From positions 1,238,257 to 1,302,256 of the forward strand of contig JAQFVV010012666.1 in the NCBI GenBank assembly GCA_028023455.1: 64,000 nucleotides of DNA. The letters run 5' to 3'. The translations under genes were made by a program, and so were the position numbers. Below are positions 26,466-39,993 of this stretch, piece by piece; the first letter of the stretch is position 1; every line of letters begins with the position of its first letter. Under the pieces are notes generated by a model that had not been told where the DNA came from, did not search any database, and worked only from the letters and a program-made list of their open reading frames with translations. This DNA comes from Epiperipatus broadwayi (lineage: Eukaryota > Onychophora > Udeonychophora > Euonychophora > Peripatidae).

Positions 26466-28439
26466 AATGCCACCTCACATTTATCTTCTATATCTTATAA
26501 ATTTTATTGTAACTAAAATTTAATGTAAAGTAAATATACATTCTTATAAAACTAACTTACCTATGTAGTAATCTCTAATCCACTTTCCATGATTCTTTAT
26601 AAAACTAATCATATATTTCTCTATTAGCCTCACAAAAATCTTATTTTAAAATGGTACAGCAGTGATTTTCTATATTATTATAATCTATATTTCTTTTTGT
26701 TTCATTCATATCATATGCCATTAATTAATTCCTCAACTCTGCACATGTGTTTAAATTTAGCTAAGTCTCCTGTCATTTCAAAAATAAGGAGCGTCATTTA
26801 ATTAATTAAGTTGTATATTATAAAGTTGTATATTTGCTGGGTTGGAAATATTTAAAGTTATTTTTCTTAATATACTATTATTGTCATTTGATGGAGGGGG
26901 AAACATTTCCCACATTAATAAAAAAAAAAAGAAAACAGAAATGGTTTAAGATCGCAAAATTTGGGAATTTGAAAAGAAAAATTTATATGTATTTTTCATA
27001 TGTCATTTTTATGTTTAAAAATCACCTAAATTAATACTCATATATCGTATAATGATCCTTCAGATATTCTCAGCCATGTAAATAAGCAAATAAAAACTAT
27101 TAAAAATTTGTTTTATCACTTTGTGTCCAATTCCAAAATATTGATAAAGTTAATGTTAGATGGCATATGTAGGGGAGAATTGAGATCTATATTTTAAATT
27201 TATTAAAAGAAAAAATTAGTAAAGTGAGAAGTTTATCTTCTATTTCTAAATACATGTCATAATGTTCGTTAATTTAAGTTAAACAATTTGATTGTACCAT
27301 CAAGAATGGGAATAACTAATAATTGATATATATCTTGTCCAAGCATTGAAAATGTTGGCATATTTCGTAATTGTGTGCTATTCATCCAAAATAGGCATCA
27401 TGAGAGACCCGAGCCATTTATTTGTCACTTCCACACCATGATAGTGGAATAGACCCTGGACCATCGGCTTAATTAATAATGGGATTTTTGCACCATCAGT
27501 GTGATCCTATGCAAGCTGAATATTTCTTTGTCTAGTGAGTAGCAAGGTGGTCTCATATGTTGCTAAATAAAAATTGCATCCTATACAAAAATTTCCTAAG
27601 CACACCATCATGTCTTGTAAATGGATTCCTTTAATATAAAAAATAGCATGTGCATTAGCACCACCATTACTCTTATTATTTACTTATTAAATTCTGCCTT
27701 GAGCTGAAGTACACTAATTTAAATGCTATAGCTGAATTTTATATTTGAATATATAAATTAATCCTTTAGTATCTGATTCCTGATAATTAAAATGATTAGT
27801 ATACCTTTCCCTTATGTTCCATCTGAAATATAAAATCTTTATCAAGGTATAATGTCCTAAGTAGTAAATTAATTGCATGTACAAAATGTTGATAATCTAT
27901 TCCAGTTATAAGATTGATCATAAAAACTTTTATATAATTGCTTGTAACATTAGGCTGATAATAATTAGCCGATGATTCAATTAAATTAGTATAATCTCTT
28001 TTTACTCCATTAATGCAATAATAAAGAATTATTGGCATACTTATAAAACCACACTATTAACAAATGTATTAAATCAAGTTATATCTGTTTTAATATACAT
28101 ATAAAACTGCACTATTAATAAATATATTAAATAAAGTTATATCTTGTTTAATATATGTATAAATCCGCACTATTAGTAAATTTATTAATGTTATATTTGT
28201 TTTTGATATATGTATAAGACTAGGAAATATATAAATGTTGTCATGCAAGGATAATATTCATATTTATTCATATGTAATATATATCTTTTAATGCAGAATA
28301 TGCATATTATTAAACTATATTTAAAATCTTACTATGGAGTCATAGCCTATACCATTGATTATGCTTTCCCACATACATATATCTATACACATTAGGTTGA
28401 TGCGTACCCATAAGATATAAACAATTTATTATCTATAAC
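26466..28439. other. No firm gene; one weak minus-strand frame
   Basis: Mostly AT-rich DNA. A plus-strand 66-aa frame at 26834 is Lys/Phe-rich and unconvincing. A minus-strand 80-aa frame at 27796-28038 has protein-like composition and a faint resemblance to the Ig-like exon at 39994-40239 (YIKVFMINLITGIDYQHFVH), but its splice sites do not fit. From 28040 to 28200 three loose repeats contain ACTATTAAYAAAT with a following TTATATCTGTTTAATAT. Confidence 0.35.
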
Positions 28440-28688
28440 TATTATATAGATCAGGTCAGTTGCCTAATTAGAGTCTTTTTGTTTTATCGCTGAGCTGGCG
28501 GCCAGAGAAAATTGAATATGACTTGTATTATCAGTATTGCTGTTCATTATTAAAGAGACCTAGGTCAAACCTGTAGGGCAGAGTTAGAGAGTGTCCCTAA
28601 CTTATGAATCTTGTACATAATCTGGCTAGAGGTACTCATGCTAAAATTCCAGTTCTGGTTGTATGAATTACGCAAACTGACTAGTGTA
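28440..28688 (+). repeat. Diverged LTR-like 3' end (remnant I)
   Basis: AGAGTCTTTTTGTTTTATCGC near the left and GCAAACTGACTAGTGTAATGG at the right align with the terminal blocks of LTR remnants D, E and F. Its right edge is directly joined to a truncated Penelope-like copy. Confidence 0.4.
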
Positions 28689-28979
28689 ATGGAAAAATAG
28701 TGTTGATGATGATGAGTGTTGTTTAACTACATTATCATTTTCACCTGTCCTAGCATTGATGCGACGAATACTCACACCTATGTAAGAAGATTTACAGTTA
28801 TCACATGAGATTTCATAAACACAATGAAACTCAAGAGGGATTGAATCCTTAGGCTTGATTATTATGTTGATGATTTTTTGATGAGTAGAAAAGGCTGTTT
28901 TTATATTATAGTATTTTAATAAATGTTCAACCCTGTCAGTGGTTTCATTTATATATGGAATACAATGCCTAATAGCCAA
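28668..28979 (-). pseudogene. Penelope GIY-YIG endonuclease domain (fragment)
   Basis: In Penelope-like elements this domain nicks target DNA to start reverse transcription. Visible features are the linker from about residue 1 (AIRHCIPYINETTDRVEHLL), then KPKDSIPLEF, then CVYEISCDNCKSSYIG with the paired Cys typical of these elements, and Arg residues in RRINAR. The frame is open for 103 aa but detached from its reverse transcriptase by upstream stops, and the usual R-E-A-I-E tail after the domain is absent because the copy is cut off at the LTR remnant. Confidence 0.75.
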
Positions 28980-29850
28980 TCTATTTTTTTTGCTTCCTAT
29001 TTTGGCTATTTGGGACTTGAATTAAGGCTTTTTTAATAAATTTATCATTATAACTTATTGGTAATAAAACACTAATAATAAGATTTATTTGTTTCAGATG
29101 TGACATATGAAAGGTTAATTGTTCTATCTAAAAGTGTTTTGGCTACAGAAGCATATGGAGTTGAGTGATAATGAGAATGGAACTGTAAATATCTTCCATG
29201 TGTATATTATTTCTGTAAATAGAAAAACATAAAGTATTTGTTATCCTGATGATGAGTTAGTCAAGAAAAGGAAGTTTTCCATCAGACTGTCTCCATTGTG
29301 AAGTTGCTATGAGAATGCATATTATTTAAATGTAAGAGAAAATCACCTAATTTATTTTTTCTTGCCAAATGACAAAAATGTCATCTATGTATCTCAGCCA
29401 CATAGGAGGCTTTAGAGATGATGATTCTAAAATACAAGCTTCTATAATTTCCATGAATAAATTAGCCATTACTCCTGAGATAGGTGAGTTCATAGGAGTA
29501 CCACAAATTTGTTTTGTCCATTGCCCTCAAAATATGTATTTAAGATGCAATGTCTAATTAAGGCAATAATATGGTTTGGCAAATTGAAGTTGTGAAATTA
29601 TAGTTCAAGCTTCTTCAATTGGAATGTTTGTAAACAAAGACATACATCAAAACTCACCAGCATCTCATTAACATTAAAATTTATTTTTTTAAACAAATAT
29701 AAAGCGAAAATAGTTTTAATATATGATTTGGTTGATGGAATTGTAGGTTTAATGAAATCAGATAAATATATAGCTAGAGAATGAGTTGGAGATACTATTG
29801 CACTTACTATTAGTCAAAGGGGGTATCTGGTTTGTGAATTGTTGCTAGTT
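28689..29850 (-). mobile_element. Penelope-like element fragment, minus strand
   Basis: Read on the minus strand, this 1.2-kb piece carries the end of the Penelope reverse transcriptase, a DGKLPFLD-type motif, and a GIY-YIG endonuclease. It is the reverse complement, at lower identity, of 29851-31000, so the two copies are fused head to head with the dyad centre near 29850. It is broken by several stops and frameshifts and lacks the 3' tail. Confidence 0.8.
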
Positions 29851-31415
29851 TTCAAAAGTTTGGACATAAACAAAACAGATAACCCCATCCCCCCTTTGAC
29901 AAATACTCAGTGCAATAGGATCTCCAATGCATATTTTAGCTAGATATTGATCTGATTTCATTAAACCTACAATTCCATCTACCAAACCGCACATTAAAAA
30001 CTCTTTTCACTTTATTTATGTTTTAATTTTTTTTTAAAATTAATGCTAATGACATTCTGATCTTATTTGCTGTCGGGTCTTTGTTCACAAACATCCCAAT
30101 TGAAGAAGCTTTAAATGTAATTTCGCAATGCTGCAATTTGCCGAACCATATTATTGCTTTAATTAGACATCATTTTTTAAATAGTTTTTTGAGTTCAATG
30201 GACAACATTACAAACATATTTGCACTTCTTCTACGCGCTCTTCTATCTCAGGAGTAATAGCTGATTTATTTAAGGAAAATATAGAAGCTCATGCTTTAGA
30301 ATCATCATGGTTAAATTTTTTTATTTAGCTCAGATACAGATATGACATTTTTGTCATATGGCAACATAGAAAAAATAAATGAGATGAGTTTTTTTTTTAC
30401 ATTTAAGTAATATGCATCTCTCATAACAAATTTGTAATGGAGATAGAGACTGATGGAAAACTTCCTTTTCTTGATGTACTCATCATCAGGATACCAAAGG
30501 ATACTTTATCTTTTTCCATTTACAGAATAAATACACACATGGACAAATATTTACATTTCCTTTCTTATCATCACCCAACTCAAATTGCTTCTGTATTCAA
30601 CACTCTTTTAAATAAAGCAACTGACTTCTCAGATAACACACATTTGAAAGAAAAACATATTAATAGTGTTTTATTAGTAAATAGTTATAATGATAAATTA
30701 ATTTAAAAAGTCTTAATTCAAACCCAAAATGTCCAAAATAGGAAACAAAAAAAGATAGATCAGTCATTAGGATTTGTATTCCTTATATAAAAGGAACCAC
30801 AAATAGTACTGGATGTATATTAAAATTCTATAATATAAATACCGCTTTTATGACTTATCAAAATATCAGCAACATAATAATCAAGCCTAAGGATTCAATC
30901 CCTCTTGAGTCTTATGGTGTTTAAAAAAGTTCATGTGATTTTTGTAAAGCTTCTTACATAGGTATGAGCAATCTTCACAGCAGTGTTAGTAGAGGTGAAC
31001 ATGCTAATGCAGTTAAACAACACCCATTATTAGGAGTACTCTCTGTCTCCATACAATAAATTCATGTCATAAAATTGATTTTCTAGAACCAGAATTATAT
31101 CCATATTGATAATGTTTACCAGTGTAAAATCAGAGATGCCACTGAAATACTAAAAAGATGAGATTGTATCAATAAGCAAGATGATACATGCAAACTCCCT
31201 CCTATTTGAAAATATTTTTAAAAAAAAACATATTTTAATTCAACATTTTTGCTATTGGTGGAGTTTTAACATTTAAAAAAAAATCAGCGATTATAGTGCC
31301 TCAACAATTGTCTTTCTACCATTTATCACCCAGTAGATGACTTGTGTCATCAATTCCAAATGTCAGTACATTAATATTTAAAAATTTTAACATGGATGAA
31401 CCTGAAAGATATCTT
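29851..31415 (+). mobile_element. Penelope-like element fragment, plus strand
   Basis: This copy includes the later part of the reverse transcriptase, the LPFLDVLI motif (30437-30706), a decayed GIY-YIG domain (CDFCKASYIGMSN near 30935) and the C-terminal tail and 3' UTR, which ends just before a (TA)n run at 31420. Frames are interrupted many times. It is 5'-truncated at the dyad centre shared with the minus-strand copy. Confidence 0.8.
30437..30706 (+). pseudogene. Penelope reverse transcriptase C-terminal part
   Basis: The 89-aa open stretch reads MEIETDGKLPFLDVLIIRIP, followed by a YRINTHMDKYLHFLSYHHP segment and a SVFNTLLNKA segment. This order is the conserved region between the catalytic core and the GIY-YIG domain of Penelope-like enzymes. 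Just upstream (about 30325-30350) the decayed core is visible as DMTFLSYGN. The copy is non-functional. Confidence 0.8.
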
Positions 31416-31419
31416 ATAT

Positions 31420-31544
31420 ATATATATATATATATATATATGCATGCACACTATATTATTGTGTGTTATATAACAGAAGTGTTATAATATATATATATAT
31501 ATATAGTAACAGTCAGAAGTGTTATAATATATATATATATATAT
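31420..31544. repeat. (TA)n runs with duplicated LTR edge
   Basis: Three TA runs. The last two are embedded in a roughly 45-bp tandem duplication of GTGTTATAATATAT...AGTAACAGTCAG, so the outermost 10-12 bases of the E3 LTR occur twice: at about 31506 and at the true LTR edge, 31545. Confidence 0.85.
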
Positions 31545-34047
31545 AGTAACAGTCAGAATCATCTATCTCGCTAACACACTGCAGAATTCAAACCCCAGAA
31601 ACAAAACTGAACATTCTAGGAGGGGTTGCCTTCTAGATATACTAAGTTCAAATCTAAAGCCCAAATTTCACAGCGCCATCTACGTGACAACGCATCTGAT
31701 GCCGCTACTAGTATGACCTTTGTACGGTGTCTGGTGGTCAGGGAGAAACAAAAGACTATATACTAAAAGAAGTTTGGGTGGCTAATTAACGTCTATGGAT
31801 TTACAAAAGAAATGCAGAAAATATATATATAGACTGAGACAATGATAGGAATCAAATAAAATAAGAGATCAAATTTAGTTTTAAATAATTTCACAAAATT
31901 CATTCATATAAATTATATATATAATGCCACTGTCTGCTTATATGAGACAGGGACATGTATTAAATAATTATTGGCATTAATTTCAATAAATGACAAAAGG
32001 TTTTAAAGCAAAGTGATATATTATATTCCTTGGGCTAATAGCATTACGATAATGTGGTTTATGAGATCGGAACATGTGCGAGGTGTTTTGAGTAATTATA
32101 CAAGTCTAAGAAAATATTTGAAAATTAAGTGTTCTAAAATATTTATTGATTTCGAGAATAGCATGGACAAAAGCTTACTAAGGAACAAAGTGGGAATGTG
32201 ATCAAAGCATTTATTTGAGAATAATAATAACAGAGTTACATTGGGAGGTCAGTATTGCTGATAATGAATTTATTAAAGTTGGAGGGTGTGACATGTTTAT
32301 GTCATGGATGCTTTGTAAAATAATATAAAATAAAACAATATTGAATATCCGGAATGATTATGAAGGGCATATGGCCGCTAACCCATAGGAAAGTATTTTA
32401 TCAACAGAAAAAACTTAGTGACTGGATGATGATTGCATTTAATTCCCAGGTGTGCCTGGAAACTGCAAAAAGGTGAAGAGAACAGCCTTAGCTGTGTAAA
32501 GAATCCTTGGAAAAATAAAACAAAGCGGTCTCAACAAGCAATTCATTTACTAGCAATACGAGACAAGTGTATATAAGACATACTGAATGGGTTTTACTTG
32601 GATTAAGAGAAATGCCCAATCAAATTTTCTGAAATTTATTTAAAAGGATCTGCACATTCTCGACGTCAATGATGAACTTTGTAATTAAAGTAGAACACGG
32701 TAATTAAAATAGGAAAATGCATGCTTGCGGGTTTGAAAAGTAAGTATAGATTTATATATGCAATCATGCATTAGGGGACACATTTAATTATTGACCTCAC
32801 ATATACTCTCATATTAGATTAAAATCAATAACATGTAGATTTTAAACTATGTGTTTATATTATATATTAAAGAAAAGAATCGCCCTCAAACGAGTGATTT
32901 GCAAGATAATAAAATTGGAAAATTATAAATTTAAAATATGCCTTAATAGCAACATCTTACTTTCAATAAAGGGAATAGTTCACTCGATCAAAGACGATTC
33001 TGACATATTATCATAATAAAATAAAAGAAAGCTTTATAAATAGAAAATATTAACCCAAGGATAGAGCAAAACTGTTGATTATATTTGAACACTTTAAAGA
33101 AGTACATAATAAAGTTATTTGAAATAAAAGAAAAACAATTTAGAATAGCTATAGCATGTTAGTTAGGAATCACAAGAGCTCTTGGGTTAATTTAGGTTAC
33201 CTCTAGAGACGCATTTGCAGGTAGATGTTCGGCAGGTTTTATAATTCAGCAGCAAAACTTGGAATTTTCATATTTTTGCAGCAGCAGCAGTTCCGGGGTT
33301 CCTTATGTGATAGCTCCCGATGGTCTGGAGTAGCGTCCAGCTATTCTGAGAGGACATAGCCATCTTAATGCCTCTACTCTGTCATGTCAAGGTTAGCAAA
33401 TTATTAGAATAGAACTCAGAATGATTTCTTAGAAACATTAGAAGAAAACTAAAGAAAATCCTCCTTTTTATAGTAGAATTTAACAATAGAACTGCCCTGG
33501 AGCATTACAAAAATATATTGGACTTATCAGCTGTAATTAAATCTATCCAAATGTCTAAAAAAATACAACGTTAATTAATTTCTTTTGTTAATTTGCCTGT
33601 CGACATTCAAATTACAAACTAAGTTTAATTAAAAATTATTTTTACTAATTAAAAAAAACCTTAAGTGGACATCTGCTGTTTTTAGATAAACTCATATAAT
33701 ATTAACTAATTAAACTATTGTCCATTATTTAATTTAAGAGAAATATTTGGAATGACTTTGATTAAATTAAATGAAAATTATTTTATTTTTAAATTGCAAT
33801 ATTTGAATCTATTTACTAAACGAATATTTACTAATGAATTTTATTTTAAATCAAAATGTATTACGGCAGTAATATATATTTGTAAATAGATTCAAACAAA
33901 ATAACTTTCACAATTTATAATTTTCATATGTTTAAAATGCATATCATAGTGTGTGCGCAATTACGACTTATATAACCCACTTTTTAATAAATCAAAATTG
34001 TGTGAACATATACATAATCTATAATCTTTTATTTATTTGAGAATGAG

Positions 34048-34083
<36 letters not shown>

Positions 34084-34094
34084 CTCATTCTCAA

Positions 34095-34140
<46 letters not shown>

Positions 34141-34299
34141 CAAGCATTAAATTTGTGGTTTAAAATTAGGCAGGATTTTAGGTATATAAGCGTATTGCAG
34201 ACCCACTACGATAGATTGGGGTTCAAACTAAGGTATGAAAGTAGGAAATAGGTGAGAAAAGGTGAAACGAAGATCTGAAAAGCAGACCTTACTGTTTCA
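31545..34299 (-). repeat. E3 3' LTR (copy B)
   Basis: Read on the minus strand, it begins TGAAACAGTAAGG and ends CTGACTGTTACT; the last base is changed from the expected A. TATAAAAAG lies at 33464-33472. A large insertion distinguishes it from copy C: a (TA)n tract at 34050-34135 with inverted copies of the adjoining ATTTATTTGAGAATGAGTTA. Confidence 0.85.
34031..34135. repeat. (TA)n flanked by inverted copies of its border
   Basis: ATTTATTTGAGAATGAGTTA on the left and its exact reverse complement TAACTCATTCTCAAATAAAT on the right flank a TA run, and more TA follows. The sister LTR at 36705-39367 lacks the TA run and the inverted copy, so both arose after or during insertion. Confidence 0.9.
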
Positions 34300-34310
34300 C
34301 ATTCCCTTAG
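34300..34310 (-). other. E3 polypurine tract
   Basis: On the minus strand, AAGGGAATG lies directly before the TGAAAC start of the 3' LTR, the normal place for the plus-strand primer of an LTR retroelement. Confidence 0.65.
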
Positions 34311-34618
34311 TGATGGAACAAAAAAAAATTGTTAAAAAAAAAGATCTTACAACAGGTGTCCACCTATGAAGCCTGCATAAAAAAAATTTACAAGATAACC
34401 CATAATGTACAGGATAAAAATATAATGAAGAAACGAACTGCATGATATACCCGGATCATATTAATAAATCTATCATCTAGCAAACATTTTCTATTATCAC
34501 TTCAACAAAATTTTATTTAACAAATCTAAAAGTTTAACATTGTTTAAATCTGATCTCCTTTTTATATTATCCTGTGACGTGCCCATTTTTTGTTGTTGTT
34601 GTTGTTTTAAAAAAACTA

Positions 34619-35311
34619 CTATAATCCTGGGTCTGGTGGGTAATACCTGCCTTTATATTTTAATAATTGAAGTCTCAGATTATCAGGCCTCTTTACCTTG
34701 CCTGGGGGTTCTTTAGCCCAGGGAATGAAATCCAGTGCCACCATTGTTTTCACTATTTTCTTTATTCGATATATTCTTGCTATATCAGGTGGAATATTTT
34801 CCTGGCTTTTTTTAAGTACTTTGGTGTTGGTGGCAAGCATGGTTATCTGGGTTTGAATCCGTAAGTCCCGTACAATCTTGGCTGGAAATATCTCATCTAA
34901 ATACAGTTGTGGACATTTTTTGACTTCAAGAAAAGTTTTTATGTGATGAAGCTTGGTTAGCTGGGTTTGATGTCCTGTGTTTCGGACATCATTTAATGGA
35001 AGTACTCTTTCCAAAGACAGTTTGGGACATTCCTTAACCTCATGAAATATTCTAGTGTTGAGCTTGGTTGGCTGAGTTTGAGGTCCCATGCCTGGTGTAT
35101 CAGTCTTCTTTGCAGAATCATTTGTCTCAACTTTCTGGTTCAGGAGTTTATCTGCCATCTCTTGCCATCCAGGGAGGAGCCTGTACAGTCCTCTAAGTTC
35201 CTCACCTCTCCTTTGGCTTTCTTCTGCCCATCTTTTTGCTCTTTTTTCACCTTGCTTAAACAATTCTATAATAGTCAGGAAATGGACGTCATTAGTATCC
35301 GCATTTTCCAT
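34619..35311 (-). CDS. E3 protein, 230 aa, with three 37-38-aa repeats
   Basis: This is the only substantial frame of E3 and takes the position of gag. I do not recognise a family. Residues 9-60 are charged and helical (ELFKQGEKRAKRWAEESQRR) and may multimerise. Residues 76-188 hold three repeats at QTQ positions 78, 115 and 153: QTQPTKL..FHEVKECPKLSLE, QTQLTKL..FLEVKKCPQLYLD and QTQITML..VLKKSQENIPP. The C-terminus (about 196-230) is rich in Pro and basic residues (WAKEPPGKVKRP, KGRYYPPDP). No zinc knuckle or capsid major homology region is evident. It starts at the first Met, 1.4 kb inside the 5' LTR. The intact frame in an otherwise pol-less element suggests selection for this protein during transposition. 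A captured host gene is the alternative. Confidence 0.6.
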   Translation of the reverse strand: MENADTNDVHFLTIIELFKQGEKRAKRWAEESQRRGEELRGLYRLLPGWQEMADKLLNQKVETNDSAKKTDTPGMGPQTQPTKLNTRIFHEVKECPKLSLERVLPLNDVRNTGHQTQLTKLHHIKTFLEVKKCPQLYLDEIFPAKIVRDLRIQTQITMLATNTKVLKKSQENIPPDIARIYRIKKIVKTMVALDFIPWAKEPPGKVKRPDNLRLQLLKYKGRYYPPDPGL

Positions 35312-36704
<1,393 letters not shown>

Positions 36705-39367
36705 TGTAACAGTCAGAATTCTCTATCTCGCTAACACACTGCAGATTTCAAACCCCAGACATGAAACTGAACATTCTAGGAGGGGTTGCCTTCTAGATAT
36801 AATAAGTTCAAATCTAAAGCCCAAATTTCACAGCACTATCTACGTGACAACACATCTGATGCCATTACTAGTATGACCTTTGACTGGTGCCTGGTGGTCA
36901 GAGAGAAACAATAGACTCTATACTAAAAGAAGTTTGGGTGGCTAATTAACTTCTATGGATTTACAAAAGAAATGCAGAAAATATATATATAGACCGAGAC
37001 AGTGATAGGAATCAAATAAACTAAAAGATCAAATTTAGTTTTAAATATTTTCACAAAATTTATTCATATAAATTATATATATAATGCCACTGTCTGCTTA
37101 TATTAGACAGGGACACATATTAAATAAGTATTGGCATTAATTTCAATAAATGACAAAAGGTTTTAAAGAAAAGTGATATATTCTATTCCTTGGGCTAATA
37201 GCATTACAATAATGTGCTTGATAAGATAGGAACATGTGTGAGGTGCTTTGAGTAATTATACAAGTCTAAGAAAATATTTGAAAATTAAGTGTTCTAAAAT
37301 ATTTATTGATTTCAAGAATAGCACAGACAAAAGCTTACTAAGCAACAAAGTGGGAATGTGATAAAAGCATTTATTTGAGAATAATAATAATAGAGTTACA
37401 TTGGGAGGTCAGTATTGCTGATAATGAATTTATTAAAGTTGGAGGATGTGACACATTTAAGTCACGGATGCTTTGTAAAATAAAAATAAAATAAAACAAT
37501 ATTGAATATCCGTAATGATTACGGAGGGCATATCGCTGCTAACCCATAGGAAAGTATTTTATCAACAGCCAAAACTTAGTGACTGAGTGAAGATTGTGTT
37601 TAATTTCCAAGTGTGTCATTTGGGGAAACACTCTGCTTGGACACCGCAAAAAAGGCAAAGAGAACGGCCTTAGTTGTGTAAAGAATCCTTGAAAAAATAA
37701 AACAAAGTTGTCTCAACAACCAATTCATTTACCAGCAATACAAGACGAGTGTATATAAAACATACTTAATGGGTTTTACTTGGATTAAGAAAAATGCCCA
37801 ATCAAATTTCCCAAAATTCATTTAAAAGGGTCCGCACATTCTCGACATCAATGATGAACTTTGTAATTAAAGTAGAATATGGTAATTAAAATAGGGAAAT
37901 GCATGCTTGCAGGTTTGAAAAGTAAGTATAGATTTATATATGAAGTCATGCATTAGGGGACACATTTAATCATTGACCTCACACATACTCTCATATTAGA
38001 TTAAAATCAATAACATGTAGGTTTTAAACTATATGATTATATTATATATTAAAGGAAAGAATTTCCCTCGCACGAGTGATTTGCAAGATAATAAAATTAG
38101 AAAATTATAAATTTAAAATATGCCTTAATAGCGGTGTCTTACTTTCAATAAAGGGAATAGTTCACTCGGTCAAAGACGATTCTGACACATTATCATAATA
38201 AAATAAAAGAAAGCTTTATAAATAGAAAATATTAACCCAAGGATAGAGCAAAACTGTTGATTATATTTGAACACTTTAAAGAAGTACATAATAAAGTTAT
38301 TTGAAATAAAAGAAAAAGAATTTAGAATAGCTATAGCATGTTAGTTAGCAATCACAAGAGTTCTTGGGTTAATTTAGGTTACCTCTGGAGACACATTTGC
38401 AGGTAGATGTTCAGCTGGTTTTATAATTCAGCAGCAAAATCTGGAATGTTCATATTTTTGCAGCAGCAGTTCCGGGGTTTCTTATGTGATAGCTTCCGAT
38501 GGTCTGGAGCAGCGGCCAGCTGTTCCGAGAGGACATAGCCATCTTAACGCCTCTACTCTGTCATGTCAAGGTTAGAAAATTATTAGAATAGAACTCAGAA
38601 TGATTTCTCTTAGAAACATTAGAAGAAAACTAAAGAAAATCCTCCTTTTTATAGTAGAATTTAACAATAGAACTGCCCTGGAGCATTACAAAAATATATT
38701 GGACTTATTAGCTGTAATTAAATCTATCTGAATGTGTAAAGGAATACAACATTGATTAATTTCTTTTGTTAATTTCTTTGTTGACATTCGAATTACAAAC
38801 TAGATTTAATTAAAAATTATTTTTACTAATTAAAGACAAACTTAAGTGAACATCTGCTGTTTTTAGATAAACTTATATAATATTAACTAATTAAACTATT
38901 GCCCATCATTTATATTAACAGAAATATTTAGAATGACTTTTATTAAATTAAACAAAAATTATTTTACTTTTAAATTGCAATATTTGAATCTTTACTAAAC
39001 GAATATTTACTAATGAGTTTTATTTTAAATCAAAATATATTACGATGGTAATATATATTTGTGAATAAATTCAAACAAAATAACTTTAACAATTTATAAT
39101 TTTGATATGTTTAAAATGCATTTCATAGTGTGTGCACAATTACGACTTATATAACCTACTTTTTAATAAATCAAAATTATGTGAACATATACATAATCTA
39201 TAATCTTTTATTTATTTGGGAATGAGTTATAAATTAGGCGAGATTTTCGGTATATAAGCGTACTGCAAACATACTACGATAGATTCAGGTTCAGACTAAG
39301 GTATGAGGGTAGGAAATAGGTGAGAAAAGGTGAAACGAAGATCTGAAAAGCAGAGCTTGCTGTTTCA
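36705..39367 (-). repeat. E3 5' LTR (copy C)
   Basis: On the minus strand it starts TGAAACAGCAAGC (39367 downwards) and ends CTGACTGTTACA (36705). It is collinear with copy B and copy A. The first 37 bases form a hairpin with stem TGAAAC/GTTTCA. The terminal block contains GTTTGGGTGG-class sequence in the opposite strand (AGTTTGGGTGGCTAATTAAC near 36930). Confidence 0.85.
38645..38653 (-). promoter_or_regulatory. TATA box of the E3 5' LTR
   Basis: TATAAAAAG on the minus strand. About 270 bases downstream on that strand is a GC-richer block ending in AGAGGTAACC near 38383, a plausible splice donor at the end of a leader exon. Confidence 0.6.
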
Positions 39368-39419
39368 ATATATATATATATATATATTGAAACATATATA
39401 TATATATATATATTTTAAA

Positions 39420-39457
<38 letters not shown>

Positions 39458-39465
39458 TTTAAAAT
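39361..39465. repeat. Two (TA)n runs with flanking inverted repeats
   Basis: GTTTCA-(TA)n-TGAAAC lies at 39362-39393, so the LTR terminus is copied in inverse on the far side of the TA run. ATTTTAAAGC-(TA)n-GCTTTAAAAT follows at 39411-39465. Confidence 0.9.
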
Positions 39466-39607
39466 TTGAATAAATATAATTAATCTTTTATAAAAACAAA
39501 TTATTAATATCTCAAATATTTGTAAAACCTATATGAATATTGATATCTATTAAAAATTAAAATTTGTATATTTATTAAACACTGATCATAGTATTTTTTT
39601 ATATTTC

Positions 39608-39826
39608 TTATAACTGATTTGACTCAAGGTTGCTAAAGTCTTCAATATTTTTCACTTTAATTTTGTTTTCATATGCTGAACAAATAAATAAAGATATATA
39701 AAAACAAAAATGACATTCGATAATATATTTTATCTGAACTAATTCTATACTTTTATTTTTCCACATGACTTCTTCATCAACATTCCTAATAATGTCAATT
39801 CTTTTTTGGTTCTTTATAAGAAACAA
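39608..39826 (-). other. Possible downstream exon or pseudogene, unrecognised
   Basis: A 70-aa frame ends SNLESNQL-stop. It lies 170 bp downstream, on the same strand, of the Ig-like exon and follows a pyrimidine-rich stretch ending in TTTCTTATAAAG. It contains a short hydrophobic segment (CHFCFYISLFIC). The phase at the best acceptor (0) does not match the phase-1 donor of the Ig exon, so linkage is doubtful. Confidence 0.25.
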
Positions 39827-39993
39827 GAAATGATAAAGTTAAGTGAGTTGTGTTATCAGAAATATATGGCATGTATTTATTTAACCTGAGATATATTTCT
39901 GTTGTCATTTGTTTTTCTTTCCAAATCATCATGCCCATATTTGAGCCAACTGTGTTCTTAAGAATATTTCATCTGTACATATGTAAAACTTAC

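Noticed and set aside
29369-29557. Plus-strand 62-aa frame in the minus-strand Penelope copy
   Set aside because: Antisense to the decayed reverse transcriptase; the inverted copy to the right shows the true coding strand.
34150-34260. tRNA-like B box (GGGTTCAAACTAAG) in LTR B
   Set aside because: No matching A box or cloverleaf nearby, and the block is simply the conserved start of the E3 LTR.
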